64,000 bases of DNA from Amycolatopsis sp. 195334CR (lineage in GTDB: Bacteria; Actinomycetota; Actinomycetes; Mycobacteriales; Pseudonocardiaceae): positions 620,001 through 684,000 of the forward strand of contig NZ_JAFJMJ010000001.1 in assembly GCF_017309385.1 (NCBI RefSeq), read 5' to 3'. The notes under the pieces are model-generated. The model was given only the letters and a program-made list of their open reading frames with translations, was not told where the DNA came from and searched no databases. Shown piece by piece: positions 23,999 to 32,350 of this stretch (positions are counted from its first letter, which is position 1; each line of letters opens with the position of its first letter). The translations under genes were made by a program, and so were the position numbers.

Positions 23999-24016
23999 GC
24001 GTGACCACGGTCACGC
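23999..24016. promoter_or_regulatory. Perfect 18-bp palindrome upstream of secreted esterase
   Basis: GCGTGACC (23999-24006), AC, GGTCACGC (24009-24016). It lies 50 bp before the esterase GTG start and 90 bp before the divergent ATPase-like gene. The symmetry fits a dimeric regulator. Which protein binds it is unknown. Confidence 0.5.
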
Positions 24017-24065
24017 GCGCGGTGATCCTTGACCGGCATTCGGCCCGTTGATCAAGGAGGATCAC

Positions 24066-25214
24066 GTGCTCCGACGACCCCTTTCCGGGCGGTTGCCGCT
24101 GGTGGGCGCCGTGGTGTTGCCCGCGGTGGTGGCTGCGGTGGTGGCTGCTCCGTCCGCCGCACTGGCTGGCCCGGCCGCCCCGCTGACTGCCCCGGCCGCC
24201 TCGGGTACCGCACTGGCTGGCCTGGCCGCCGCACCCGCTGCCTCGGCCGCCGCACCCGCCACCTCGGGCACCGCATCGTCCGCCATGGCTGCCGCACTGG
24301 CTGGCCCGGCCACCGCGCCGGCCACCTCAGCCACCGCACCCGCCTTGGGCACCGCGAGTTCCGGCGTCACCGACCACCCCGTGCCCACCACCGGCTGCGG
24401 GCGCACGCCACCGGTCACCCCCGGCACCACCGTCCCGCAGACCCTCGTCTCCGGCGGCCTGACCAGGGAATACACCGTCCACCTCCCGGCGAACTACCAG
24501 CCGCACCGGCCCACCTCGGTGGTGCTGTCCTTCCACGGGCACAAGCGGACCTCCCAGTGGCAGGAGGAGCTTTCGGAGTTCTCCGGCGTGAACACCATCG
24601 CCGTCTACCCGCAGGGCCTGATCGGCACCGACGGCGGGTCAGCCTGGACCGGGGCGCCGTACTCCGCCGACGCCGACGACGTGCTGTTCACCAGCGACCT
24701 GCTCACCAAGCTCCAGTCGCAGCTCTGCGTGGACGCGAAGCGGATCTACGCCACCGGCAAGTCCAACGGCGGCGGCTTCGTCGGCGTGCTGGCCTGCCGC
24801 CTGCCCGGCCGAATCGCCGCGTTCGCGCCGGTCGCCGGGGCCTACTACCCGCAGGGCGGTGAGTGCTCGCCGAGCAAGCCCGCGCCGATCCTCGCCTTCC
24901 ACGGCACCGCGGACGCCACCATCCCCTACGACGGAAATCCGGCGAAGGGTTTGCCCGCCATTCCGGACTGGCTCGAGAAATGGGCGGAACGTGACGGTTG
25001 TTTCGCTCATCCGGTGACCTATTCACCGCAGGAAAAAGTGACCGTGCAAAAGTGGCTCGGTTGCGACGAACGGAGCAGTCTCCAGCACTACCGCATCGAC
25101 GGCGCGGGCCACGTTTGGCCCAGCACCAAGCCCAACAACGACTCCGCGACGCCCACGGTGCTGGACGCGACCCCGGTCATCTGGCGCTTTTTCCAAGGTC
25201 AGCGCCTTCGTTAA
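24066..25214 (+). CDS. Secreted alpha/beta-hydrolase (LpqC/feruloyl-esterase type)
   Basis: 382 residues from GTG 24066, with AAGGAGG 5-7 nt upstream. A signal peptide (about 1-34, ending AALA) is followed by a 70-residue Ala/Pro/Thr/Ser linker, then a catalytic domain. GKSNGGG gives the nucleophile S233, FHGTAD gives D283 and DGAGHVWP gives H349; the oxyanion loop is LSFHGHKR. This matches PHB-depolymerase/LpqC-like polyhydroxyalkanoate or feruloyl esterases. The Ala-rich linker is encoded by a low-complexity stretch (24160-24350) and may be glycosylated. Substrate is not determined; export to the cell surface is likely. Confidence 0.87.
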   Translation: MLRRPLSGRLPLVGAVVLPAVVAAVVAAPSAALAGPAAPLTAPAASGTALAGLAAAPAASAAAPATSGTASSAMAAALAGPATAPATSATAPALGTASSGVTDHPVPTTGCGRTPPVTPGTTVPQTLVSGGLTREYTVHLPANYQPHRPTSVVLSFHGHKRTSQWQEELSEFSGVNTIAVYPQGLIGTDGGSAWTGAPYSADADDVLFTSDLLTKLQSQLCVDAKRIYATGKSNGGGFVGVLACRLPGRIAAFAPVAGAYYPQGGECSPSKPAPILAFHGTADATIPYDGNPAKGLPAIPDWLEKWAERDGCFAHPVTYSPQEKVTVQKWLGCDERSSLQHYRIDGAGHVWPSTKPNNDSATPTVLDATPVIWRFFQGQRLR

Positions 25215-25289
25215 GCGACAATTCGGCTGACCATATTTCGAATTGGCAACGTCGCCGTCATGGGGTAACCCATTCCGGGTTCCTCTCGC

Positions 25290-25775
25290 ATGGAGACAGC
25301 GGAGAAGCTCTGCGTCCACCCCTCGAAGACCTGCGGCGCCGCGGTGGCCGAAGCCGCGGCCGGTGACCAGGCCGCGCTCGAACGGCTGATCGCGGCCATC
25401 CGGCCGTCCGTGGTCCGGTACTGCCGCGCGCGCATCGGCAAGCACGGGGACAGCTTCGCCCCGGCGGACGAAGTGGCGCAGGAGGTCTGCATCTCGGTGC
25501 TGACCGCCCTGCCCACCCGCCGGGACGAAGGCTCGCTCCGCGCGTTCGTCTACGAGATCGCGTTCAAGCGCGTCGGCGAGGCCCGCACCGGGGCCGCGGA
25601 CCGGTTCGGCGCGTTCGTCCGCGGGCTGCCGGAGATCGAGCGGGAGGTCGTGGTGCTCCGCGTGGCGGTCGGCCTCAGCGCGGAGCACACCGCCGAAACG
25701 CTGGGGAGCACGCTCAGCTCGGTGCTGCACATCCAGCACCGCGCGATGAACCGCCTCCGCGGCACGACCTCCTAA
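25290..25775 (+). CDS. ShbA-like sigma-70-family factor
   Basis: 161 residues: a short sigma factor with region 2 (LIAAIRPSVVRYCRARIGKH, ADEVAQEVCISVLTAL) and region 4 (LPEIEREVVVLRVAVGLSAEHTAETLG). The length and the sequence PSVVRYCRARI resemble ShbA, which in Streptomyces transcribes the principal sigma gene hrdB. An anti-sigma partner is not adjacent. The function is inferred from similarity alone. The stop overlaps the convergent SARP-like gene by 4 bp. Confidence 0.82.
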   Translation: METAEKLCVHPSKTCGAAVAEAAAGDQAALERLIAAIRPSVVRYCRARIGKHGDSFAPADEVAQEVCISVLTALPTRRDEGSLRAFVYEIAFKRVGEARTGAADRFGAFVRGLPEIEREVVVLRVAVGLSAEHTAETLGSTLSSVLHIQHRAMNRLRGTTS

Positions 25776-27730
25776 GCCAGGCCGGTGCGGTCGATCTCCA
25801 GCACGCACGCCGCCGCACTGCTGCGGTTGCCGACCCTGGTGAACCGCGATGACGCCGCCTTGAACAGGCGGGCGGCGTCCTGGCACTCCCCCAGCACGCG
25901 GTACGCGCGCCCGATGTCGAGCCGCACCTGCGCCGCGCACTGGTCGTCGCGCTGCGACTCGAGTCGTTCGAGTGCCTGGTACAGGCTGGCCAGCGCGCGC
26001 TCGGGGTCACCGCGCCGCAGGTGGAGCTGCCCGAAGCGCCGCAGCACGAGCGCCATCCGGTGGTCGTCACCGAGTTCGGCGCACAGCCGGCGGGCCTGGT
26101 CGAGCGCCGTTTCGGCGTCGGCGAGCTGGCCGAGGTCGAGGCACACAGCGGCGATCGAGGTATGGCTGTGGGCCGCGCCGAGCCGGTCGCCGCATTCGAC
26201 GAACATCTCCAGCGCGCGGACCGTGCGCGCGTGCGCCTGCTCGGGTCGCCAGGTCACCCGCGAGACCACACCGAGCCCGGTCAGCGCGCGGGCCATGCCC
26301 GGCCGGTCGCCCAGCGAAGCGCTGATCCGGTACGACTCCCCCAGCGCGTCCACCGCCTCGCCGAACTCGTCCCAGTAGATGTGCAACTGCCCGATCCCGC
26401 GCAGCAGCGCGGCTTCCCCGCGCCGATCACCCGCGGCACGCACGGCGTCGAGCGCGCGGCGGTGGCACCGGGCCCATTCCTGGTAGAGCCCGCGGTAGTC
26501 GAAGTAGGCGGAGGCGGTCGCGGCGAGTTCCCAAGCCAGTTCGGCGAAACCGGCCACCGCCGCGTGCCCGACCGCGTCCTCGATGGCCTGCTGCTCGGTT
26601 TCGAACCAGGCCAGCGGATCGGCGGGCGGCTCGATCGCCACCGGCCACCGCCGCGCCCGGCCCGGTTCCGGCCGCAGCACACTGCCCGGCAGCCGGGCGG
26701 CGGCCCGTTCGGTCAGCCACAGCAGTCCGCCGAGCACCCGTTCCAACGCCGAATCCGGTTCGTCGGTCTCCGGCAGGGCCGAGCGGACGAGGTCGTGCAG
26801 CCGGTAGCGGCGCCCGCTTTCCCGGAGCAGTTGCCGCTCGTGCAGGTCCCGCAGCACGCGCTCGGCTTCGCTCGGATCGCCGTCGACCACCGCCGCGGCC
26901 ATCCACGCGGAGAACTCCGGCATGGGCAACGCGGCCAGCCTGGTGAGCATCCGCCGCGACTCCGGGTCGACCTGCCCGAGTTCCCCGTCCTGCGCCCGCA
27001 GGATGCCGATCTGGATCTCGCGCAACGCCGCCGACGGTTCCACCCCCAGCTCCTCGACCAGCCTCCCGCGCCACCGCCGGTAGACCTCGAGCGCCTCGGC
27101 GGCCCGGCCGCGGTTCGCGAGTGCGGTCATCAACAGCCCGCAGAACCGTTCCCGGAACGGGTGCGCGGTGATCAATTCACGGAGTTCGGTGCTCAGGTCC
27201 TCGTCGGCGCCGCTGCGCAATTGGGCGTCGATGCATTCCTCGAGTGCCGCGAGCCGCCGTTCTTCCCAGCACGTCACGAATTCGGCGACCGCGTCGAGCC
27301 GGAGGTCCGCCAGCACCGGGCCGCGCCACCACGCCAGTCCCTCGCGCAGAGCGCGCACGCCGTCGTCGAGACGGCCCTCGGCGAGCAGCTCACGACCGCG
27401 GCGCACGGCATCGGCATACTTGTCCACATCAGACTGTCCAGATGCGACAGTCAGCCGGTAGCCCGGCCCCACCGTGGCAATCGGGTCGGCCTCACCCGGT
27501 TGGCGTAGTGCCCGGCGCAGCTGTGAGACGAGACCCTGGATCTGCACGCGGTGGCTCGCGGGCGGCAGCGCGCCCCACAGCGCCTCGGCGAGGCGGTCCA
27601 CCGAGACGACCTGGTTCGCCTCGGCCAGCAGCAGCGCGAACACCTGCCGCGCCTGCGGCCGCCCGAGCCGCACCTCCGTCCCGTTCCGCGTCACCTGCAG
27701 CGAACCGAGCGCCCGGTACAAAATCGTCAT
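25772..27730 (-). CDS. BTAD/SARP regulator with TPRs but no NB-ARC domain
   Basis: 652 residues from ATG 27730 (GGGGG 6 nt upstream). An OmpR-like winged helix (about 1-95, LGRPQARQVFALLLAEANQVVS) and a BTAD domain (about 100-250) are followed by a helical linker and about six TPRs. There is no Walker A motif, so unlike the larger regulator at 16.5 kb it cannot be nucleotide-switched in the AfsR way. It probably activates genes in response to a protein partner. Possible targets are itself and the divergent MFS gene, whose upstream gap contains a palindrome at 27787-27801. Confidence 0.88.
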   Translation of the reverse strand: MTILYRALGSLQVTRNGTEVRLGRPQARQVFALLLAEANQVVSVDRLAEALWGALPPASHRVQIQGLVSQLRRALRQPGEADPIATVGPGYRLTVASGQSDVDKYADAVRRGRELLAEGRLDDGVRALREGLAWWRGPVLADLRLDAVAEFVTCWEERRLAALEECIDAQLRSGADEDLSTELRELITAHPFRERFCGLLMTALANRGRAAEALEVYRRWRGRLVEELGVEPSAALREIQIGILRAQDGELGQVDPESRRMLTRLAALPMPEFSAWMAAAVVDGDPSEAERVLRDLHERQLLRESGRRYRLHDLVRSALPETDEPDSALERVLGGLLWLTERAAARLPGSVLRPEPGRARRWPVAIEPPADPLAWFETEQQAIEDAVGHAAVAGFAELAWELAATASAYFDYRGLYQEWARCHRRALDAVRAAGDRRGEAALLRGIGQLHIYWDEFGEAVDALGESYRISASLGDRPGMARALTGLGVVSRVTWRPEQAHARTVRALEMFVECGDRLGAAHSHTSIAAVCLDLGQLADAETALDQARRLCAELGDDHRMALVLRRFGQLHLRRGDPERALASLYQALERLESQRDDQCAAQVRLDIGRAYRVLGECQDAARLFKAASSRFTRVGNRSSAAACVLEIDRTGLA

Positions 27731-27786
27731 GCGCAACCCCCAGGCCGACTGACGCGTGTGACGGTATCAGCTTCGGGTGTCACACC

Positions 27787-27801
27787 GGTGAAGAATTCAC
27801 C
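27787..27801. promoter_or_regulatory. Palindrome GGTGAA-GAA-TTCACC between BTAD regulator and MFS gene
   Basis: Perfect 6-bp arms with a 3-bp spacer, 43 bp upstream of the MFS ATG and 57 bp upstream of the BTAD regulator ATG. SARPs usually bind direct repeats, so this is more likely a site for another dimeric regulator. Confidence 0.35.
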
Positions 27802-27843
27802 TACGGATTTCCGGCTGCTCACCGCGCGTGGTTAGGTCATTCC

Positions 27844-29049
27844 ATGCGAGAGGACGTCCGCGCGCCGAAACAACCGCTGGACCGGACGGCCAGGGTCACC
27901 GTGCTGCTGCTGTTCGCCGCGTGGACCGTGGACTACGTCGACCGCCTGCTGGTCAACCTCGCCCTGCCGCAGATCGGCGCCGAGTTCGGCCTCGACCACA
28001 CCGAGCAGGGCCTCGTGCTGTCCGCGTTCTTCCTGGCGTACGCGTTGTTCCAGATCCCGGGCGGGCTGCTCGCCGACCGGTTCGGCGCGGTGCGGGTGAT
28101 GCTGGTGGCGGTGCTCGCGTGGTCGGCGTTCACCGCGCTGACCGGGCTGGTCGGCTCGTTCGTGCTGCTGCTCGCGGTGCGGTTCCTGTTCGGCGCGGCG
28201 GAGGGCGTGTTCCCCGGCGCGTCGATCAAGGCGTTGTCGGAGCGCACCGAACCGGGTCAGCGGATGACGGCCAACGGCTGGATGCAGAGCTCCAACGCGT
28301 TCGGCGTGCTGCTCGCGCCCGCCATCGCCGCCCCGCTGATCGCGTGGTGGGGCTGGCGGGGCGCGTTCGTCGCGATCGCGGTGCTCGGCGTTTTTGTGTT
28401 CCTGGCGCTGCGGAAGTGGCTGCCCGCCCCGCGCGTGGCGGTCGAGCGGCGGCCCGGCGGCGGGCGGGCCGTGCTGCTCTCACCGGTGATGTGGCGGTTC
28501 GCGCTGATGTTCTTCGGGTACGACGTAATCGTCTGGGGGCTGGCCTCGTGGGTGCCGTCCTACCTGCAGAGCGAGCGCGGGCTCACGCTCACCGAGGCGG
28601 GCGCGATCACCGCGCTGCCCGCCCTCTTCGGCGGGATCGCGGTGGTGCTCGGCGGCCGGTGGAGCGACCGGCTGGGCGGCAGGCACCGGGTGGTCGTGCT
28701 GCCCGCGATGGCCGCGACGGCGGTGTGCCTGGTGGTGATGTCGTACTCCGAGCCGGTCGCGGTGTTCGCGGTGTTCCTCACGCTCACCGGCTTCTTCGCC
28801 GCGCTGTGCTACATGCCGATCTTCGCCGTGCCGCTGCGGAGCCTGCCCGCCGGGCTGGCCGGGGCGGGCGCGGGCCTGATCGTGTTCGGCGGGCAGGCGG
28901 CGGGCATGGTCATCCCGGTGGTGATGGGCGCGCTGGTGGACGAGTTCTCGTACCGGGTCGCGTTCCTCGCGTTGCTGAGCGGCGTGGTGCTCACCGTGGT
29001 GGCGGCGTTCGCCACCCCGCAGACCAGCGAGGGGTTCAAGCTCCGTTGA
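27844..29049 (+). CDS. MFS transporter
   Basis: 401 residues, 12 membrane helices. The loop 2-3 motif GGLLADRFGAVRV and the repeat GGRWSDRLGGRHR in the second half are the MFS signature. WTVDYVDRLLVNLALPQIGAEF at the N-terminus places it near anion:cation symporters (ACS) and glycerate/hexuronate types, so uptake of an organic anion is likely. It is divergent from the BTAD regulator. No enzyme gene in this cluster points to its substrate. Confidence 0.88.
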   Translation: MREDVRAPKQPLDRTARVTVLLLFAAWTVDYVDRLLVNLALPQIGAEFGLDHTEQGLVLSAFFLAYALFQIPGGLLADRFGAVRVMLVAVLAWSAFTALTGLVGSFVLLLAVRFLFGAAEGVFPGASIKALSERTEPGQRMTANGWMQSSNAFGVLLAPAIAAPLIAWWGWRGAFVAIAVLGVFVFLALRKWLPAPRVAVERRPGGGRAVLLSPVMWRFALMFFGYDVIVWGLASWVPSYLQSERGLTLTEAGAITALPALFGGIAVVLGGRWSDRLGGRHRVVVLPAMAATAVCLVVMSYSEPVAVFAVFLTLTGFFAALCYMPIFAVPLRSLPAGLAGAGAGLIVFGGQAAGMVIPVVMGALVDEFSYRVAFLALLSGVVLTVVAAFATPQTSEGFKLR

Positions 29050-29082
29050 CCGGAGCGGCGGGGGCTATATAGAGTTCTGCCT

Positions 29083-29409
29083 ATGCCGAGAATGACCCTG
29101 CAGACCCAGGCCGTGCTCGCGGTGTTCCTCGAGCGCGACGCCGGTGAGGTGTGGGGGTTCGAGCTGAGCAAGGCGAGCGGGCTCCCGGCGGGCACCATTT
29201 ACCCGATCCTCCAGCGCCTGACCGCCGCCGGCTGGGTGTCGAGCCGCTGGGAACAGGCCGAGCACGCGCAGGAAGCCGGACGGCCGCCGCGGCGGTATTA
29301 CACGCTCACCACCGAAGGCCGCGCGCGGGCGGTGCACGCGCTCGCCGAGGGCGCGAAGAAGCGCGCGAACCTGTCCCGCCTGCTCGGCCCGGCCGAGGAG
29401 GGCGCGTGA
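29083..29409 (+). CDS. PadR-family regulator
   Basis: 108 residues, a minimal PadR: VWGFELSKASGLPAGTIYPILQRLTAAGWVSSRWE, then RRYYTLTTEGRA, the beta-hairpin wing. It is the first of four genes that each overlap by 4 bp (PadR, small membrane protein, ABC ATPase, permease), a common layout in which PadR represses its own export system. A sequence CTATATAGAG 13-22 nt upstream of the ATG is unusually AT-rich for this DNA and may be its promoter or operator. Confidence 0.88.
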   Translation: MPRMTLQTQAVLAVFLERDAGEVWGFELSKASGLPAGTIYPILQRLTAAGWVSSRWEQAEHAQEAGRPPRRYYTLTTEGRARAVHALAEGAKKRANLSRLLGPAEEGA

Positions 29410-29759
29410 CCGGCGCGCTCGTCCCGCGGTGGTGGCTGGCGCCGTTCGCGCTGGCGACCGCGTCACTGCTGCTCGCCCGTACCGAATGGCTCATCGCCGT
29501 CGTCAGTCTGGTGTGGACGGTGACGGCGATGATGCTGGCGGCGGCGTTCGTGGTCGGGGTCACGCGGCGGTGCCTGCCGAGCGGGCTCACCGTGCTCGAC
29601 CGGCTGGCGATCGTCCTGCCTCGGGCGGAGCGCGCGAATTGGCGGGCGGAACTCGTTTCGGTGCTGCACGCGTGCGAGGGGCGTGAACGGACGCGGCAGG
29701 CGCTCGGTTTTCTCACCGCGTTGCCGGTCACCGCGGTGGTCAGCCGGGTCCACCGGTGA
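29406..29759 (+). CDS. Small membrane protein of the PadR-ABC operon
   Basis: 117 residues from GTG 29406, overlapping the PadR stop by 4 bp. Two strongly hydrophobic spans (WLAPFALATASLLLA and AVVSLVWTVTAMMLAAAFVVG) are followed by a charged region (LPRAERANWRAELVSVLHACEGRE) resembling an extended cytoplasmic tail. No known domain. Its conserved position between regulator and ATPase suggests it belongs to the exporter or senses its substrate. Confidence 0.75.
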   Translation: MTGALVPRWWLAPFALATASLLLARTEWLIAVVSLVWTVTAMMLAAAFVVGVTRRCLPSGLTVLDRLAIVLPRAERANWRAELVSVLHACEGRERTRQALGFLTALPVTAVVSRVHR

Positions 29760-30532
29760 TCCGGCTGGAGGGCGTCGGGCAGCGTTATCGGCGCGGGCCG
29801 TTGGTCGTCGAGGGGGTGGAGCTGGCGATCGGGCCGGGTGAGCCGGTCGTCGTGCTCGGGGAGAACGGTTCGGGGAAGTCGACGCTGCTGCGGGTGATCG
29901 CGGGGTGCGGGACGCCGTCGGAAGGTCGCGTCACGGGTCGGCCGGTGACGGTGGGGTATGTGCCTGACCGGTTTCCGGCGCATCTGCGGATGTCGGCTGC
30001 GAGCTACCTGCGGCATCTGCGGCGGATCCGGGGGCGTTCGGCGGGGGATCCGGTGGAGTTGTTGGAGCGCTTGGGTTTCTCGGGTGGGTTGTCGACGCCG
30101 ATGAGCCGGTTGTCGAAGGGGAACGCGCAGAAGGTCGGCTTGGTGCAGGCGCTGACGAGCGGGGCGGAACTCCTGGTGCTGGACGAGCCGTGGTCGGGGT
30201 TGGACGTCGGGGTGAGACCAGTGCTCACAACCGAGATCACCGCTCTCTCCCGGACGACGGCGGTGGTTTTGACCGACCACACGGGCACCGCGGATGCCCT
30301 GCCAGGGCGGCGGAAGCTGCGCCTGCACGACCGCCGTCTCCGCGATGAGGCCCACGAGGGCGCTGGTGGCGAGAGCCACCGGGACCGCACCGACGCGGGA
30401 GGCGATCGCGGCGGCAGCGGCGGCCGAGGCACGGTGGTGATCACCTTGTCCTGCCCGGAAGGGCTGGCCGAACCCGTCCTCGCCGAGGCGGCTCGGCTCG
30501 GTGCCACCGTCGAGGAGGTGCGCCGCTCATGA
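29756..30532 (+). CDS. ABC transporter ATP-binding protein
   Basis: 258 residues. Walker A GENGSGKS (35-42), signature LSKGNAQK (119-126, a variant of LSGGQ common in exporters), Walker B LLVLDEP, and the switch His in LTDH. The C-terminal third after the switch is a Gly/Arg/Asp-rich linker and a short helical end, unlike typical ATPases. GTG 29756 overlaps the previous stop and ATGA overlaps the permease start. It energises the membrane protein of the next gene. Confidence 0.87.
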   Translation: MIRLEGVGQRYRRGPLVVEGVELAIGPGEPVVVLGENGSGKSTLLRVIAGCGTPSEGRVTGRPVTVGYVPDRFPAHLRMSAASYLRHLRRIRGRSAGDPVELLERLGFSGGLSTPMSRLSKGNAQKVGLVQALTSGAELLVLDEPWSGLDVGVRPVLTTEITALSRTTAVVLTDHTGTADALPGRRKLRLHDRRLRDEAHEGAGGESHRDRTDAGGDRGGSGGRGTVVITLSCPEGLAEPVLAEAARLGATVEEVRRS

Positions 30533-31224
30533 GCATCGTCAACCACACGGGACACCGGCGGCGGGTGGGGGTGGTGGCGGCGACTTGGTCCCTCTCCCGC
30601 TACTACAGCGCCGATCTCCTGCGCTCCCAACGGTTCCTCCTCCCCTTCCTCCTCTACGGCATGCTCCTGGCCCCCCTCTTCGGCGGCGACCCCGGGCCCC
30701 CGCCGGCTACGTGGGCGGCATCGGTCCTGGCGCTCTACCCCGTGTCCGTCTGGCTCGCGGTCACCGTGGCGAACACCGAGGACCCCACCCAACGGCAGGT
30801 CACCATCGCCGCCGCGGGTGGGCGGGGGCGGGTCACCGCGGGCATCCTGCTCACCTGCCTGCTCGCCGACCTCGTTCTCGTCGCCTTCGCGCTGCTTTGG
30901 CCGGTGCTCGCCACCGCCTACGACTATCCCCCGCACCTGCTCGCCGCCGGGGCACTCGCGCACCTCGCGGCCGGTGCCACCGGCACCGCCGTCGGCCTGC
31001 TGTGCGCCCGCCCGGTGGTGCGGGGCATCGGCTGGTCCGCCGTGCTCGGCGCCGCCGTGGTCGCCGCGACCGGGTTCCAGCGGTGGCTCCCGCCGGTCGG
31101 CGAGGCCGCGCGAACACTGGTGGACACCCCCGTTTCGCTGTCCACCCTGACGTTCGACGCGGCACTCGCACTCGCACTCGCCGCGCTGGCCGGCGTGCTG
31201 GTCAGCCGAGTCCGAGCAACGTAG
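30529..31224 (+). CDS. ABC transporter permease
   Basis: 231 residues with six hydrophobic spans, the usual size for an ABC-2-like subunit with a single domain. No ATPase domain is present, so it depends on the preceding gene. Four-base overlap (ATGA) with the ATPase gene. The substrate is unknown; small exporters under PadR control often remove toxic compounds. The 3' end overlaps the convergent FAD oxidoreductase gene by 23 bp. Confidence 0.83.
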   Translation: MSIVNHTGHRRRVGVVAATWSLSRYYSADLLRSQRFLLPFLLYGMLLAPLFGGDPGPPPATWAASVLALYPVSVWLAVTVANTEDPTQRQVTIAAAGGRGRVTAGILLTCLLADLVLVAFALLWPVLATAYDYPPHLLAAGALAHLAAGATGTAVGLLCARPVVRGIGWSAVLGAAVVAATGFQRWLPPVGEAARTLVDTPVSLSTLTFDAALALALAALAGVLVSRVRAT

Positions 31225-32263
31225 CGAACCGGCCGACCATCATGTCGGCCCCCTTGATCTCCGAGGTCGTCGCCGCGTCCAGCAAGCCCGATTCCGGCGT
31301 GTAGGTCGCGCCGTGCTTCGGCCCGAGCGGCAACGCCATGGCGGGTGGCGCGGCTTCGTAGGTGCTCAGGTCCCCGCCGCCGATGAGGGCGCGGATGTTC
31401 GCCGCCACCACTTCGGCGTGGTCCCCGGCGGCCCTGGCCAGCTTCGCCTCCGGCACGTCGGTGATGTCACCGATCGCGAAAACCCGCTCCTGGCCGGGCA
31501 ACCGCAGCTCCGGCGTCACCGCCACGCGCCCGTCCGCCAGCCGGGCCGCGGCCAGCTCCCCGGTCAGGTACCCCGTCGCGGGCACGATCCCGAAGCAGCG
31601 GAACCACAGGTCCGCGGTGACCTTGGTGCCGTCGGCCGTCTCCACGGTGAAGCCGCCCTCGGCCGGGGGCGTGTCGACCGTCGTGCCCAGCAGGAGTTCC
31701 ACGCCGAGTTCGTCGAGCTGACTCCGCACCGACGCGCGGAACTCCTCGGGGAACCGGGCGAGCAGCTCCGACTCCGGGTCGACGATGGTGACCGCCTTGT
31801 CCGGCCACTTCGCCTTGATCTCCCCCGCCAGCTCGAGCCCGACCGGCCCGGCGCCGAGCAGGAGCACGCTGTCGGCCGCGGCGAGTTCGTCGTGCGCGGC
31901 ACGCAGTTTGGCCTTGGCCGCGGCGGTGTCGCGATCGGCGAACTTGGCCGGGAACGGGTACTCCGCGCCGGTCGCGAGCACGAGGTAGTCCGCCTCGATC
32001 CGCTCGCCGGAGCCGAGCGTGACGGTGCCGGTGTCGGCCGCCACCGCGTGGTCGCGCACCACCCGGCCGCGCTTGAGCAGCTGGTCGTACGGCAGGAAGA
32101 TCCGCTCGGCGAACTCCGGCTCGACCAGCCCGCGCAACGCGGCGACGTGGTGCACGAACTGGTCCTTCGGCTCGACGAGCACCACGTCGGCCACATCGTC
32201 GAGCGCCTTCGCGGCGGACGCCCCGCCGTACCCGCCCCCGACAACCACCACGGTCGCTGTCAT
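31202..32263 (-). CDS. NAD(P)/FAD-dependent oxidoreductase (AIF/NDH-2-like)
   Basis: 353 residues. FAD-binding GGGYGGASAA (9-18), NAD-binding LLLGAGPVGLELAG, and the C-terminal FAIGDITD motif that contacts FAD. The shape matches single-subunit NADH dehydrogenases and AIF/FSP1-like reductases that pass electrons to quinones. The ATG at 32263 has AAGGGG 8 nt upstream. It is divergent from a MarR gene, and the gap has two copies of a palindromic site, so it is almost certainly regulated by that MarR protein, perhaps in response to a quinone or oxidant. Confidence 0.88.
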   Translation of the reverse strand: MTATVVVVGGGYGGASAAKALDDVADVVLVEPKDQFVHHVAALRGLVEPEFAERIFLPYDQLLKRGRVVRDHAVAADTGTVTLGSGERIEADYLVLATGAEYPFPAKFADRDTAAAKAKLRAAHDELAAADSVLLLGAGPVGLELAGEIKAKWPDKAVTIVDPESELLARFPEEFRASVRSQLDELGVELLLGTTVDTPPAEGGFTVETADGTKVTADLWFRCFGIVPATGYLTGELAAARLADGRVAVTPELRLPGQERVFAIGDITDVPEAKLARAAGDHAEVVAANIRALIGGGDLSTYEAAPPAMALPLGPKHGATYTPESGLLDAATTSEIKGADMMVGRFATLLGLG

Positions 32264-32275
32264 CTTCGCCCCTTG

Positions 32276-32327
32276 TTCGCAGTACGTACTGTTGGCTGTG
32301 CGAACTACAGTAGTTCGCGGTACGAAC
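32276..32327. promoter_or_regulatory. MarR operator region: palindrome and repeated half-sites
   Basis: A perfect inverted repeat GCGAACTA (32300-32307), CAG, TAGTTCGC (32311-32318). In addition GTTCGCAGTACGTAC (32276-32290) and GTTCGCGGTACGAAC (32313-32327) match at 13 of 15 positions, and the first contains the self-complementary AGTACGTACT. All lie in the 87-bp gap between the divergent FAD oxidoreductase and MarR genes. Such paired dyads are what a MarR dimer needs to control both promoters. Confidence 0.65.
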
Positions 32328-32337
32328 AAACGTCAAC

Positions 32338-32343
32338 TACACT
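32338..32343 (+). promoter_or_regulatory. Putative -10 box (TACACT) of leaderless MarR mRNA
   Basis: TACACT ends 7 nt before the MarR ATG at 32351. The MarR operator region ends 10 bp upstream, so a bound repressor would cover this promoter. Confidence 0.4.
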
Positions 32344-32350
32344 CGGGGAC

